Assembly (NCBI GenBank): GCA_030528385.1
Contig: JAUMYZ010000002.1
Span: forward strand, 124,001-188,000
DNA: 64,000 bases
Source: Moraxella sp.
GTDB lineage: Bacteria; Pseudomonadota; Gammaproteobacteria; Pseudomonadales; Moraxellaceae
Reading direction: 5' to 3'
In this document: piece after piece, positions 29,988 to 39,764 of the stretch
Position numbering within the stretch: the first letter of the stretch is position 1
Layout: every line of letters begins with the position of its first letter
Made by a program: the position numbers and the translations under genes
Notes under the pieces: generated by a model
Databases searched by the model: none
What the model was told of the DNA's origin: nothing
What the model saw: the letters and a program-made list of their open reading frames with translations, nothing else

Positions 29988-30338
29988 TCATTTTAGTGCG
30001 TCCAACAGTGCATAACCATCCCCGCCTTGAATGAGCGTCTGTTTGTTGTTACGCCACACCCTGATAAGGGGCACACCACCGCCACCATGACGGTCGTATT
30101 CTTGTCTGCATTCTTTACTCAACTCTATATCACACTCGTTAAAGACAAAAGCATGGCTATTGAGCCAATTTCTCATCTGCCGACAATAAGGACAGCTTTG
30201 GGTGCTGTACATGGTAATCTCGCCTACCTTGACGCTTTGGGCAATGGCTTGAATTTCTTGACTGGAGTAATTGGGCGTGCACGCCAGCAGCCCCAACACC
30301 AAACCATAAATCACGCTTCTGATAAAAGTCAAGTGCAT
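29988..30338 (-). CDS. glutaredoxin-like lipoprotein
   Basis: Protein of about 116 residues. A hydrophobic N-terminus ends in the lipobox LLAC, predicting a lipid-anchored periplasmic protein. The rest is a glutaredoxin fold with the redox motif CPYC, then a GGGGVPLIRV strand containing the cis-proline. Start set at MHLTFIRS so that the lipoprotein signal is at the N-terminus. Probably a thiol-disulfide reductant or sensor outside the cytoplasm. It lies between ilvH and ilvC without an obvious link to that pathway. Confidence 0.75.
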   Translation of the reverse strand: MHLTFIRSVIYGLVLGLLACTPNYSSQEIQAIAQSVKVGEITMYSTQSCPYCRQMRNWLNSHAFVFNECDIELSKECRQEYDRHGGGGVPLIRVWRNNKQTLIQGGDGYALLDALK

Positions 30339-30460
30339 GCCATCATCTTCCTTTGTTCCCAGCGGACTTGTCAATCAACGTCCAAAATCGCCCTTGGCTC
30401 ATGGTAAGTTGCCCAGACACCCATTAAAAGCGTGTGTTCTTTCTATACAGCACAACACAA

Positions 30461-30736
30461 TTATACCAGCTCAAGCAGTGCTTCATAATGCCGCTCAACA
30501 TCGGCAGATACCCTACCCCAATGTGATGAGCGAACTCGTGCTTGGTGGTATTCAAAAGCGGCTTTATTGACAAATTCTTCATACACCCAGTATTTGTCTT
30601 GACAATGGTCATCAGGGGTGATGTCAAATTTTAGACAGCCCGCTTCTGCTTTGGTCAGCTCAATATGCTCAGCAAGTGCTGATAAAATCTGCTGTCGGTC
30701 TTTGACAGAGATAAGAATAAAGCCTTTTAAAACCAC
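30461..30736 (-). CDS. ABM-type (YgiN-like) putative monooxygenase
   Basis: Protein of 91 residues with the antibiotic-biosynthesis-monooxygenase fold: EHIELTKAEAGCLKFDI, a YWVYEEFVNKAAFEYHQ segment and a closing helix. Family members are dimeric, cofactor-free quinol monooxygenases or small-molecule binders. A GTG start at 30736 is used; the ribosome-binding site is weak. It sits 18 bp downstream of ilvH on the same strand. Confidence 0.75.
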   Translation of the reverse strand: MVLKGFILISVKDRQQILSALAEHIELTKAEAGCLKFDITPDDHCQDKYWVYEEFVNKAAFEYHQARVRSSHWGRVSADVERHYEALLELV

Positions 30737-30754
30737 CTTTGCTATCTTTTGAAC

Positions 30755-31261
30755 TCACACCGACAACGTCCGTTCACCGCGAGCAATGCCAATCACCCCC
30801 GAGCGTACCACTTCTAGGATTTTATCTGAGCCAATGGCTTCAATAAAGCCGTCCAATTTGCCTGTATCACCCGTGATTAAAATGGTGTACAAACTGGGGC
30901 TGACATCAACCACCTGTGCCCGAAAAATATCCACCATGCGATACACTTCTTCACGGTGTGCACCTGTGGCACGCACTTTGATGAGCATGAGCTCACGCTC
31001 CACATGACCATTTTGTGCCAAATCGCTCAAGTTTTGTACTTTGACCACTTCAATGAGTTTGTGTAGCTGTTTGGTGATTTGCTCAATTTTGTCATCGCTG
31101 GTGATGGTGGTCAGTGTCAGCCGTGAAATGGTGGGGTCTTCGGTGGCGGCGACATTGAGCGTGTCAATATTATAACCACGCTGGCTAAACAAACCCACCA
31201 CACGCGACAACGACCCTGCTTCGTTTTCCATCAACACTGAAATTAGATGTTTTTTCTTCAT
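30755..31261 (-). CDS. ilvH: acetolactate synthase small (regulatory) subunit
   Basis: Regulatory subunit of 168 residues that gives valine feedback control to acetolactate synthase. The N-terminal ACT domain contains LMENEAGSLSRVVGLFSQRGYNIDTL-type sequence (first part visible as ISVLMENEAGSLSRV), and a second ACT-like domain follows. The ATG at 31261 is preferred, with AGG 5 nt upstream; length matches E. coli IlvH. It lies 202 bp downstream of the large-subunit gene. Confidence 0.95.
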   Translation of the reverse strand: MKKKHLISVLMENEAGSLSRVVGLFSQRGYNIDTLNVAATEDPTISRLTLTTITSDDKIEQITKQLHKLIEVVKVQNLSDLAQNGHVERELMLIKVRATGAHREEVYRMVDIFRAQVVDVSPSLYTILITGDTGKLDGFIEAIGSDKILEVVRSGVIGIARGERTLSV

Positions 31262-31463
31262 AGAACCTGTGTCCATAGTATCTTTGTGATGAAAAATTAG
31301 GCAAATCGCTAAATTTTTTAGGCGACAATCATAGGTAATATAATCATATTACCAAGATTGGCAACGACAAAAATTAAGATTTGGCAATTTTTCATACAAA
31401 AGCGGTTAATCATTAAAACTCATCAATAAATTTGCTTAAGCGTGGTACTGTGGATACAGGTTC

Positions 31464-33290
31464 TTAGGTACGCTCCCCTTTTGATAACCACATATCACGC
31501 ATGGATTGCCCCGCCACCTGCATGGGGTAAACGTGCTCTGATTTGTTCACATAAACATCAATAAACACCAGCCCGTCCATCTCCAGTGCCGCTTTTAGCT
31601 CCGCTTCCATCGTGGCAGGATTGGTGATTTTGACGCCTTTATGCCCATAACTTTCGGCAAGTTTGACAAAATCAGGCAACGACTGCATATAGCTTTGGGC
31701 GTGGCGACCTTCATAAAGCATATCCTGCCACTGTTTAACCATGCCAAGTTGGGCGTTGTTTAGGTTTAAAATTTTCACAGGTAAATTGTACTGCAAACAA
31801 GTGGACAGCTCTTGGATATTCATCTGGATTGAGCCTTCGCCCGTAATACACACCACCTGTCTGTCAGGGCGCGCCAATTTGGCTGCCATCGCATAAGGCA
31901 AACCCACGCCCATCGTGCCAAGTCCGCCAGAGTTGAGCCACTGTCTGGGCTCATCGTATTTGTAATACAACGCCGCAAACATCTGGTGCTGACCGACATC
32001 ACTGGTGATAATTGCCTTGCCATCGGTAAGTTTATAAAGTGTCTCAACAACACGCTGTGGCATGATGGCGTGCACATTGGCATCGGTGTCAGCCCGATAA
32101 CGCAAACCATGACGTTTACGCCATTCGTTGATTTGTGCCCACCAATCGCCCAGTGCCACAGGGTCTAGTGTCGCCCCACTTTCTTGGAGCAAAGCAAGCA
32201 TCTCGCTTAGGGTATTTTTGACATCGCCAACAATGGGAATGTGGGCGTTGATGGTCTTGGAGATGGACGCAGGGTCAATGTCAATGTGGATAATCTTGGC
32301 GTTGGGGCAGAATTTTTTGACGTTGTTGGTAACGCGGTCGTCAAAGCGTGCCCCCACCGCAAAAATCACATCGCTGTGGTGCATGGTCATGTTGGCTTCA
32401 TAAGTGCCATGCATACCGAGCATACCAACAAACTGTGGGTCAGAGCCTGCAAACGCTCCTAGCCCCATCAAGGTATTGGTTACTGGCAAATTTAATTGTT
32501 TGGCGATGGCGGTCAGCTCATCAGAAGCATTGCCCAAAATCACCCCGCCACCAGCGTATAATACAGGACGTTTGGCGGATAACAGTGCTTCTAGGGCTTT
32601 TTTAATTTGACCGCTGTGTCCTTTTTGGGTGGGCTGATAAGAGCGAATGTTGACCGTCTTAGGCAAAACATAGGCGTATTTTTCATTGGGGGCGGTCATG
32701 TCTTTGGGAATGTCCACCACCACAGGACCTGGTCTGCCAGAGCTGGCGACAAAAAAGGCTTTTTTGATAATCGTGGGAATGTCGGCAGGATTTCGGATTT
32801 GGAAACTGTGTTTGACAATCGGGCGTGAAACACCGACCATGTCGCATTCTTGAAAAGCGTCATCGCCAATCAAGCTAGACGGCACTTGCCCTGCCAACAC
32901 CACCATCGGAATAGAGTCCATAAACGCCGTGGCAATCGCCGTTACGGTGTTGGTCGCCCCTGGCCCTGACGTTGCCAGCACCACGCCTGTTTTGCCCGTA
33001 ACACGGCTATAAGCGTCCGCCATGTGCCCTGCCGCCTGCTCATGACGCACTAAGATATGCTCAATTTTATCCTGCTTAAACAAAGCGTCATAGATGTGCA
33101 GCACCGCCCCACCAGGGTAGCCAAAGATGTATTCTACGCCTTCGTCTATCAAGGCTTGCACAAGCAGTTCACCGCCTGACATTTCAAGGGTCTCGCCACG
33201 AGCAAGTTTTTCTTGATTGTGATGAAAATTGGCAAAGATGTCTTTGGAAGAGTGCCCAGCTGTCTTTGGGACTTGGGATGTTTGCGTCAT
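31464..33290 (-). CDS. ilvB: acetolactate synthase large subunit
   Basis: Thiamine-diphosphate and FAD-dependent enzyme of 608 residues that makes acetolactate or acetohydroxybutyrate, the first common step of branched-chain amino acid synthesis. Visible are [14 protein letters not shown] with the region of the catalytic Glu, the [14 protein letters not shown] motif, and the ThDP motif ending in [12 protein letters not shown]. About 30 extra N-terminal residues precede the conserved [15 protein letters not shown]. The gene could equally be named ilvI. No leader peptide with runs of Leu/Val/Ile codons was found upstream. Confidence 0.95.
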   Translation of the reverse strand: MTQTSQVPKTAGHSSKDIFANFHHNQEKLARGETLEMSGGELLVQALIDEGVEYIFGYPGGAVLHIYDALFKQDKIEHILVRHEQAAGHMADAYSRVTGKTGVVLATSGPGATNTVTAIATAFMDSIPMVVLAGQVPSSLIGDDAFQECDMVGVSRPIVKHSFQIRNPADIPTIIKKAFFVASSGRPGPVVVDIPKDMTAPNEKYAYVLPKTVNIRSYQPTQKGHSGQIKKALEALLSAKRPVLYAGGGVILGNASDELTAIAKQLNLPVTNTLMGLGAFAGSDPQFVGMLGMHGTYEANMTMHHSDVIFAVGARFDDRVTNNVKKFCPNAKIIHIDIDPASISKTINAHIPIVGDVKNTLSEMLALLQESGATLDPVALGDWWAQINEWRKRHGLRYRADTDANVHAIMPQRVVETLYKLTDGKAIITSDVGQHQMFAALYYKYDEPRQWLNSGGLGTMGVGLPYAMAAKLARPDRQVVCITGEGSIQMNIQELSTCLQYNLPVKILNLNNAQLGMVKQWQDMLYEGRHAQSYMQSLPDFVKLAESYGHKGVKITNPATMEAELKAALEMDGLVFIDVYVNKSEHVYPMQVAGQSMRDMWLSKGERT

Positions 33291-33366
33291 GATGTTATCC
33301 TAATCTACCCACTCTGAAGGTAAAAATCATTTATTGGTATATAAAGACGCAGATATTTAATAAAAT

Positions 33367-33528
33367 TCAGACAAAGAGCAAGCTCAATATAAACAAGGCT
33401 AACAAAACAAAAATAGGCTTGTTTTTTGTGTCTTGCAGACTGATAAGTCCAAATGCAATGCCATAACAAACACTTATAAAGGGTAATTTATAAGCTCTGA
33501 TAGGGCAAACGCAGTATTTGATAAATAA
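33367..33528 (-). pseudogene. membrane-protein remnant upstream of ilvB
   Basis: An open stretch of 53 codons on the minus strand, bounded upstream by a stop, has no ATG or GTG start but encodes two hydrophobic segments: PFISVCYGIAFGLISL and PIFVLLALFILSLLFV. It is probably the 3' end of a lost membrane-protein gene. Family unknown. Confidence 0.35.
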
Positions 33529-33665
33529 CTACGCCGACTTTATAATTATCATTACTGATGGTTGTGTTTTTATAACCATATGTCATGATTGACACACTGA
33601 CCACCAAAATGGTTGCCATCATATGTTCCAAAAACCACAAATCCGCCCAAAGGCAAATCTGGCGT

Positions 33666-33925
33666 TTACTTCTTCCCCACTGTGCTGGCGCCCTTGTTGT
33701 TTGACTTAGGTCTTATGTCAGCGCTACGGGCGCGGTGGAACTTGCCGCCATCATTTGTTCAACTGGTTTAACAAACAGACCTAAAAACCCATCAGCAAAA
33801 CCATCTTTGGCATTATAATTTGAACTTGTATGTTTGTCAAATTTGATGTTTTGCCAAGCGTTTTTGGCAGATTGCCCGACCAATAAACCCCCATTTGACC
33901 AACACCAAAGGCAAATTTTTGTCAA
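33666..33925 (-). pseudogene. decayed ORF, unknown family
   Basis: A frame starting near 33925 reads through AKNAWQNIKFDKH and DGFADGFLGLFVKPVEQ and then ends early. A shift of frame near 33750 would extend it through TNDGGKFHRARSADIRP and a lysine-rich end GASTVGKK before a stop at 33666. The joined sequence looks protein-like, but I do not recognise it. Between 33529 and 33665, and from 33926 to 34040, I see only AT-rich spacer. Confidence 0.35.
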
Positions 33926-34040
33926 AAAGCGATAGACACCAATTTACTTTCCTTAATCGGTCTTGCTTTTGTGGCGATTTTATCACAATATTAACCTTAA
34001 TTTTTAATTGCTTTTTGCGTGGCAATGACAAGGATAAATG

Positions 34041-34499
34041 ATGAAACTTCGTAGCTTAACCGCCCTAATTGTAACCGCTTTGTTAATGGCACACTCACAT
34101 GCGGCAACAACGATTATCTACAAAAGCACTGGCAAAAACGGTGAAGTTCGCTACACCCAGCTAAGACCCAATGACGCCAGCAAATATGAAGTGATTGAAA
34201 TGCGCAGCGATGGACGCCAAGCCAGTGCAGGTCAGATGGCGCAGCTTCCCACCGAACAAACGCCCGCCCCCATCTCTGAAGCTCAGCGCATTGCCGAGTT
34301 AGAAAAGCAAGTCAAAGAACAGCAAGCCCAAGAGATGACGCGTCATTGTCAAAACTTACGCGCCAACCTTGCCAATCTTAGTACTGGTGGACGTATCTTT
34401 GAAACCAACGCCAATGGCGAGCGCGTGTATCTTAATGACCAAGAAATCAGCTCCAAAAAACAGCGCACACTAGACGCCATTAACAAACATTGCAAGTAA
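34041..34499 (+). CDS. exported DUF4124-like protein
   Basis: Periplasmic protein of 152 residues. Signal peptide residues 1-21 (ending HSHA before ATTIIYK). The mature start TIIYKSTGKNGEVRYTQLRPND is the DUF4124 pattern (a small beta domain that begins with a K-x-x-D/N-G-x-V-x-Y/F-T motif). A coiled-coil EAQRIAELEKQVKEQQAQEM follows, with two late cysteines. Start at the second ATG, 6 nt after AGGA. Function unknown. Confidence 0.75.
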   Translation: MKLRSLTALIVTALLMAHSHAATTIIYKSTGKNGEVRYTQLRPNDASKYEVIEMRSDGRQASAGQMAQLPTEQTPAPISEAQRIAELEKQVKEQQAQEMTRHCQNLRANLANLSTGGRIFETNANGERVYLNDQEISSKKQRTLDAINKHCK

Positions 34500-34574
34500 A
34501 CACTGCAAGTAAAAACGCTTGGCTTTATCGCCCAATCGTGTTATACATGATTGGGTATTTTGTCTGCAAATGTA

Positions 34575-35726
34575 ATGAACTTGCCTACTCTTGACACAAC
34601 ACCCGCCAACAAACAACACATCAAAACATGGATAAAGTCCCAAGCCTTAGAGCTTGGCTTTAGCGATTGTGGCTTTTTGTCGGTGCATCACCCTTTATTT
34701 GCCGAGCAAACCGCCCGATTGCAAACTTGGCTGGACAGCAACCTGCACGGCTCGCTAGAGTTTTTAAAAGAAAATCATCATCTAAGAGCTGACCCCAGTC
34801 TGCTTGTCACAGGCACAAAAACCATCATCAGCGTACGCATGGACTATCTGCACGCCAAACCCAAACCCCGCAGCATACAAGACAACGACCGCCCCAACTG
34901 CGCCATCATCGCCCGTTATGCTCGGGGGCGAGACTACCACAAAACCATGCGTCAAAAGCTCAAAGCGCTTGCCAAGCTGATTGAAAAAGAATTACCAAAC
35001 TGGCATGGCTTGGGTGTGGGTGCAGAAAACGCCTTTGTGTTTCGCCCCTTTAGCGACTCTGCCCCCATTTTTGAGCGGGCGATTGCCGAAGCGGCTGGTC
35101 TTGGTTGGACGGGCAAACACACCCTGCTTATCAACCGCCAAGGCGGGTCGTTTTTTAATTTGGGGGAGTTGTTTGTCAGTTTGGATTTGGCAGAAAAAAA
35201 CACCAGCATTCCTGTCAAAAATCTGTGTGGTTCATGTTCAGCTTGTATGGACATCTGCCCCACAAATGCCATCATCGCCCCGCACACCTTGGACGCAGGC
35301 GCCTGCATTTCTTATTTGACCATTGAGCACAAAGGCAGTATTGATATTAAATACCGCAACGCCATTGGCAATCGCATTTTTGGCTGTGATGATTGCCAGC
35401 TGATTTGCCCTTGGAATAAATTTGCCAAACTTAGCAGTGTTTCTGACTACCAAGCAAGGCATGGTCTAGACGACATTAGCCTGCTGGACATTTGGGCATG
35501 GAGTGAAGAAGAGTTTTTAGCCAAAACCGAAGGCTCACCACTGCGGCGAACGGGCTATGTGCATTTTTTACGCAATCTTGCCATCGCACTGGGCAACAGT
35601 CGCCCTGCCGACCTGCCCGCCACCATCAACGCCCTACAAAGTAGGCTAGGCAGCAGCGATATGCTTGATGAACATATCCACTGGGCGATAAGCAACTTAA
35701 CACAGGCAATCAACACCCAAGAATGA
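34575..35726 (+). CDS. queG: epoxyqueuosine reductase
   Basis: Cobalamin and iron-sulfur enzyme of 383 residues that makes the last step of queuosine formation in tRNA. Two [4Fe-4S] binding motifs are clear: CGSCSACMDICP and CDDCQLICPW. Also present are YARGRDYH (cobalamin-side conserved region) and GWTGKHTLLI. Start at MNLPTLDT; an upstream TTG at 34551 is not supported. Overlaps nothing and is followed 15 nt later by a phosphatase gene on the same strand. Confidence 0.95.
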   Translation: MNLPTLDTTPANKQHIKTWIKSQALELGFSDCGFLSVHHPLFAEQTARLQTWLDSNLHGSLEFLKENHHLRADPSLLVTGTKTIISVRMDYLHAKPKPRSIQDNDRPNCAIIARYARGRDYHKTMRQKLKALAKLIEKELPNWHGLGVGAENAFVFRPFSDSAPIFERAIAEAAGLGWTGKHTLLINRQGGSFFNLGELFVSLDLAEKNTSIPVKNLCGSCSACMDICPTNAIIAPHTLDAGACISYLTIEHKGSIDIKYRNAIGNRIFGCDDCQLICPWNKFAKLSSVSDYQARHGLDDISLLDIWAWSEEEFLAKTEGSPLRRTGYVHFLRNLAIALGNSRPADLPATINALQSRLGSSDMLDEHIHWAISNLTQAINTQE

Positions 35727-35741
35727 CCACAAGGAGCAAAC

Positions 35742-36428
35742 ATGAGCATTTTTGTTTTTGGCGACGTTCATGGCTGTAACGATGAGCTGGTGGCACTTTT
35801 GGCACATATCCAGCCCAGCCATGATGACACACTGATATTTTTGGGCGATATGATTGACAGGGGTATGAACAGCAAAGGCGTGATTAACACCATTTGGGCA
35901 TACCAACAGCACTGTCAGGTCATCGCCATCATGGGCAACCACGAGCAAATGCTCCTAGACGCTTATCATGACCGTTATTATCTTAAATACTGGTTAAAAT
36001 TTGGTGGTGATAGCACATTACGGTCGTTTGGCTTGACAGCGGATTTGCATGGCTTATTGGCACTGCCAAAACCCTATGTCAGTTGGCTAAAAAACTTACA
36101 ACCTTATTATGAAAACGACCATTTTATCTTTAGCCACGCCACACCCGACCCTTATCTGAATATGAACAAACAAGGCGAAAACGAATTGCGTTGGCGGCTC
36201 ATTAACCCCAGCGACCCACCACACCTATCGGGCAAAACCATCATCTGCGGACACACCAGCCAAAAAAGCGGACAAGTCTACCAGCAACACGGATTGATTG
36301 GCATTGATACCTATGCTTATGGCGGGGGTTATTTGAGCGCCCTAGAGATAAGCACAAACGAGCAGTCGCTCAGTGTGTGGCAAATGTCCACAACGCTTGT
36401 GCTGCAACGACAAAAACTCACACTCTAA
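35742..36428 (+). CDS. metallophosphoesterase (PPP-type)
   Basis: Calcineurin-like phosphoesterase of 228 residues. The metal-binding motifs GDVHGC, GDMIDRG and GNHEQ come in the standard order, and a late CGHTSQ supplies the last His. This layout is like bacterial PrpA/PrpB or ApaH-related phosphatases that act on phosphoproteins or dinucleotides. An AAGGAG site lies 7 nt before the ATG. Its end overlaps the convergent rpoN end by 4 bp. Confidence 0.9.
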   Translation: MSIFVFGDVHGCNDELVALLAHIQPSHDDTLIFLGDMIDRGMNSKGVINTIWAYQQHCQVIAIMGNHEQMLLDAYHDRYYLKYWLKFGGDSTLRSFGLTADLHGLLALPKPYVSWLKNLQPYYENDHFIFSHATPDPYLNMNKQGENELRWRLINPSDPPHLSGKTIICGHTSQKSGQVYQQHGLIGIDTYAYGGGYLSALEISTNEQSLSVWQMSTTLVLQRQKLTL

Positions 36429-38035
36429 ATTTTGCGTTTGCGTAAAGTGGACGGCAAAATCCCCATCGCTTCACGATATTTGGTTACTGTGCGTCTTGAG
36501 ATGTTGATGCCTTGCGCTGCAAGCATTTTGGTGATACGCTCATCAGACAAAGATTTTTTGGGATTTTCTGCTTGTATCATCTCGCGGATTTTGGCACTGA
36601 CGGCAGTGGCTGACACACCGCCATCATCGCTGTCCACACTTGATGAAAAAAAGTATTTTAAATCAAACAACCCTTGTGGGGTGAGCATGGTTTTGTTGGT
36701 GGTCAGACGCGACACGGTGGATTCATGCACGCCAATTTCGTTGGCAACGTCCTTTAGGGTCATCGGCACCATCGCTTGTACGCCTTCTTCAAAAAAAGCT
36801 TGTTGACGGCGCACAATACTGCTGGCAACTTTGAGCAGGTTTTGATTGCGCTCTTCAATACTGCGAATAAACAGGCGCGCATCAGCCAAATGCTCCTTAA
36901 GATAGACGTTGTCAGGACTGTCATCGCCTTTTTTAATCAGGCTGGCATACTCTTGGTTAATCTTTAGGCTGGGTATGACGTCGGTATTTAATACCACACG
37001 CCATGCACTGGTATTGGTGGTGTTCGCCAAAGATTTTTTGGTGTATTTATCGCCTTTTTTATCAAGTGCTATCACCAAAATATCAGGCACATCAATGTTT
37101 TCTTGATGGTCAGTTTGCTCACGATAAAAGGCGTTGGCAGGCTCTGGGTTAAGTTGGCGAATCAATGCCAATGCGCCTTTGATTTCATTCATGGTCAATT
37201 CCGTTGCCTGCATCAACGCCTTGATGTTATTACTTTCTAAATACTTAAGAGAGCCCAACACCATATAGGCTTCATCGGCATAAGGCAAATCCACGTGCTG
37301 CTCCACCAATTCGTTAAGTTGCAGCCGCAAACATTCTGCCAAATCACGCGCCCCAATGCCCGTCGGTGAGCAATCTTGAATGCTGCGCAACACCGCCATA
37401 ATCTTGGCAGGCGTAATGCCTTCTTGCCATTGATAAAATGACGCTTGCAAAGCCAAACTTTGGTACAACTCGTCAATGCTTAGGCGAATATAGCCCATAC
37501 CGTCCATCGCATCAATCAAATAATCGGCAATCACCGACTCAATGTGCGACAGGTGTTTAAAATTCATCTGCCAGCGCACGTGGTCTTGTACACTTGATTG
37601 GGTCGCCCCATAAAACTCAGGAGCATCATCATCAAAATGATGAACGCCGTCATAACCAACATCAGAACCGTACACATTGTCCCATTGACTGTCTATGGCG
37701 TCGCCGTCCAACTGTGCTTGGGACAATTTTTCAAAACTGTCTGGGGTCTGTGCTTCATCAGCCGCGTCATCATTTAAGTTGGTGCTTTTGCTTTGCCAAT
37801 CGTCCGTCTGCCAACTGTCCAAAGTCAGCATTTCGTCGTCCAAGTCTTGCAAATCCAACCCTTCAAACTCGTCATTATCAGCCCGCTCCAACAATGGGTT
37901 GCTGTCTAGCTTAAGCTGCACTTCTTGCTCAAGCTCAAGATGCGACAGAGCCAACAAACGAACCGCTTGTTGCATCTGGGGAGTGAGTTTTTGTGATGTG
38001 TTAAGACTAACACCCAAACCAAATGACATGCTCAT
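36425..38035 (-). CDS. rpoN: RNA polymerase sigma-54 factor
   Basis: Sigma-54 of about 536 residues. The N-terminal activator-interacting region I is SLNTSQKLTPQMQQAVRLLAL, preceded by MSFGLGV. An acidic region II (residues 50-130) follows. Near the C-terminus are the helix-turn-helix segment and the RpoN box SRRTVTKYREAMGI (the ARRTVAKYRE type). Start is at the ATG of MSMSFG or two codons later; longer readings to 38230 lack family sequence. Nothing else of the usual rpoN operon (hpf, ptsN) follows; the next gene is convergent. Confidence 0.95.
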   Translation of the reverse strand: MSMSFGLGVSLNTSQKLTPQMQQAVRLLALSHLELEQEVQLKLDSNPLLERADNDEFEGLDLQDLDDEMLTLDSWQTDDWQSKSTNLNDDAADEAQTPDSFEKLSQAQLDGDAIDSQWDNVYGSDVGYDGVHHFDDDAPEFYGATQSSVQDHVRWQMNFKHLSHIESVIADYLIDAMDGMGYIRLSIDELYQSLALQASFYQWQEGITPAKIMAVLRSIQDCSPTGIGARDLAECLRLQLNELVEQHVDLPYADEAYMVLGSLKYLESNNIKALMQATELTMNEIKGALALIRQLNPEPANAFYREQTDHQENIDVPDILVIALDKKGDKYTKKSLANTTNTSAWRVVLNTDVIPSLKINQEYASLIKKGDDSPDNVYLKEHLADARLFIRSIEERNQNLLKVASSIVRRQQAFFEEGVQAMVPMTLKDVANEIGVHESTVSRLTTNKTMLTPQGLFDLKYFFSSSVDSDDGGVSATAVSAKIREMIQAENPKKSLSDERITKMLAAQGINISRRTVTKYREAMGILPSTLRKRKI

Positions 38036-38869
38036 GATATTGCTAATCGCCCATTTAACTTCACTTAAATCATTAACCGCTTCTATTATCTGCGCCCAAC
38101 CTTGCTCAAGACTGAGCCAAATTGTGCATTTTGTAAAATAATCTAAACTCTTACTATTTTGGCATAATATTTGCAATATTGCACGCCCAAAATTCATCAA
38201 TGGCAATTTTAGACTACCCAATACCAGCAAATGTATAAATACTTTACTTAATCGCCCTAATTTTGGCTAATTTTCCACCAATTGTCCCAATCATTGTTTA
38301 AACTATGTAAACAAACACCGTTGGTCATTCGTCTTTTTGCTCATCATTGATTATTTTTTCATCAAAAATGATTTGATGGTCATTGGCATTTTTTATTTAC
38401 AAAAAATATACCAAAACCATGAAGACAATAAACACTTTTTAGCAATTTTCGGACAACCATCACAAAAAATAAAAATTTTTAATAACAAAATCAACTGATT
38501 AATTTTTATTTCTGGTGGTGTTCTGCATTGACAATATTGTCATTTTATCGCTTGGTATTTTGCGCCATTGATTGCTAAATTGCTCAAAATATTTACAAAA
38601 ATCAATTTGGGCATTTATCATCGCTTAATCATTACCATCAGTAAACAATATGTCTTTATGATTAACCAAAAGATATTAGTTGCTTATCTTTTTGGTGCTT
38701 ATTTTTATGGCATTGGATAAGCATCATGATAAAATCAGTATTACAAGCATTCATAAAAAAATAACATATGCCAAGTGTAACCAAACAATATTTAACGTTG
38801 GATAATTGTTGAAATTGTATCAATCATGTTACAATAAGCAACCAAATCAATACAAAAAGGCGAGAGAGC
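38036..38869. other. long AT-rich spacer with inverted repeats
   Basis: About 830 bp upstream of rpoN and of the nitrilase-type gene, which are divergent. No credible gene is seen. Two inverted repeats stand out: ACCAAAAGATA (38665-38675) with TATCTTTTTGGT (38685-38696), and TGCTTAT (38697-38703) with ATAAGCA. Both lie about 170 bp before the plus-strand gene and may be control sites or a terminator. Confidence 0.5.
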
Positions 38870-39760
38870 ATGAAAAATTTTTTTAAAATTGCGACGATTG
38901 GACTAAACAGTCAAGACAAGCCAGCAGACAATTTGGCAACCATTGATGCCGCTGTTGCCAGTGCCAGCAAGCAAGGGGCAAGGCTGATTGTGCTGCCCGA
39001 AAACGCCTGCTTGATGGGCAATCAGCGCGCACTTGTTGCACAGTTTGACGCCCTTAGTCAGCACTATCAGCGGCTTGCCAAAACTTATGATGTGCACATA
39101 TTGGCAGGCACCTTGCCTTGTCCAACAGACAAAGACGGTCGTTCACCAGACAACGGCAAGTATTATCAAAGCAGTTTATTGTTTGACAATCAAGGCAACT
39201 GTCTGGCACGCTACGACAAAATCCATCTGTTTCGCGCTCAAGTCGCCGACGGCGTGGGCAGTTATGACGAAGGACGCACCTTTGTGGCGGGCAATCGGCT
39301 GGTGGTCGCCAACTGCAACATTGATGGCGTGGCGGTTGGAATTGGGCTGATGATATGCTTTGACGTGCGCTTTGCTGTGATGGCACACAGACTAAGACAA
39401 CTTGGCGCAGATATTTTGACTGTGCCTGCGGCTTTTACTTACGCCACAGGGCAAGCACATTGGCAAACGCTGCTACAAGCGCGCGCTTTGGACAGTCAAT
39501 GCTTGGTCATTGGAGCAACCCAAGGCGGCACACATCGGTTTAGCCACAAAGACAAAGTGCATACGCGCCAAACTTGGGGACACGCCATGGTGGTAGACGC
39601 CAACGGACAAGTTGCCGCTGACGCTGGACAAACCAAAGTTGGTGCAGCAGGTTTTGACATCGCTTATGCCATCTTTGACAAAAACAAACAACAACAAATC
39701 CGCGAACACATGCCCTTGTTTGCCTGTCATCGTGGCAATGACGTGTATCAGTTTGGTTGA
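38870..39760 (+). CDS. nitrilase-family carbon-nitrogen hydrolase
   Basis: Protein of 296 residues with the Glu-Lys-Cys triad of the nitrilase superfamily: RLIVLPENA (Glu), ARYDKIHLF (Lys) and GLMICFDVRF (Cys). The closest recognisable branch is the Nit1/Nit2-like group that acts on deaminated glutathione or omega-amides; the exact substrate is not certain. An AAGGCGAGAG stretch lies shortly before the ATG. It is convergent with xerC, 4 bp away. Confidence 0.85.
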   Translation: MKNFFKIATIGLNSQDKPADNLATIDAAVASASKQGARLIVLPENACLMGNQRALVAQFDALSQHYQRLAKTYDVHILAGTLPCPTDKDGRSPDNGKYYQSSLLFDNQGNCLARYDKIHLFRAQVADGVGSYDEGRTFVAGNRLVVANCNIDGVAVGIGLMICFDVRFAVMAHRLRQLGADILTVPAAFTYATGQAHWQTLLQARALDSQCLVIGATQGGTHRFSHKDKVHTRQTWGHAMVVDANGQVAADAGQTKVGAAGFDIAYAIFDKNKQQQIREHMPLFACHRGNDVYQFG

Positions 39761-39764
39761 TGAT

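Noticed and set aside
33291-33400. Leader-peptide attenuator for ilvB
   Set aside because: I looked for a short ORF rich in Leu/Val/Ile codons followed by alternative hairpins. The hydrophobic remnant there ends 77 bp before ilvB, has no start codon and no terminator stem.
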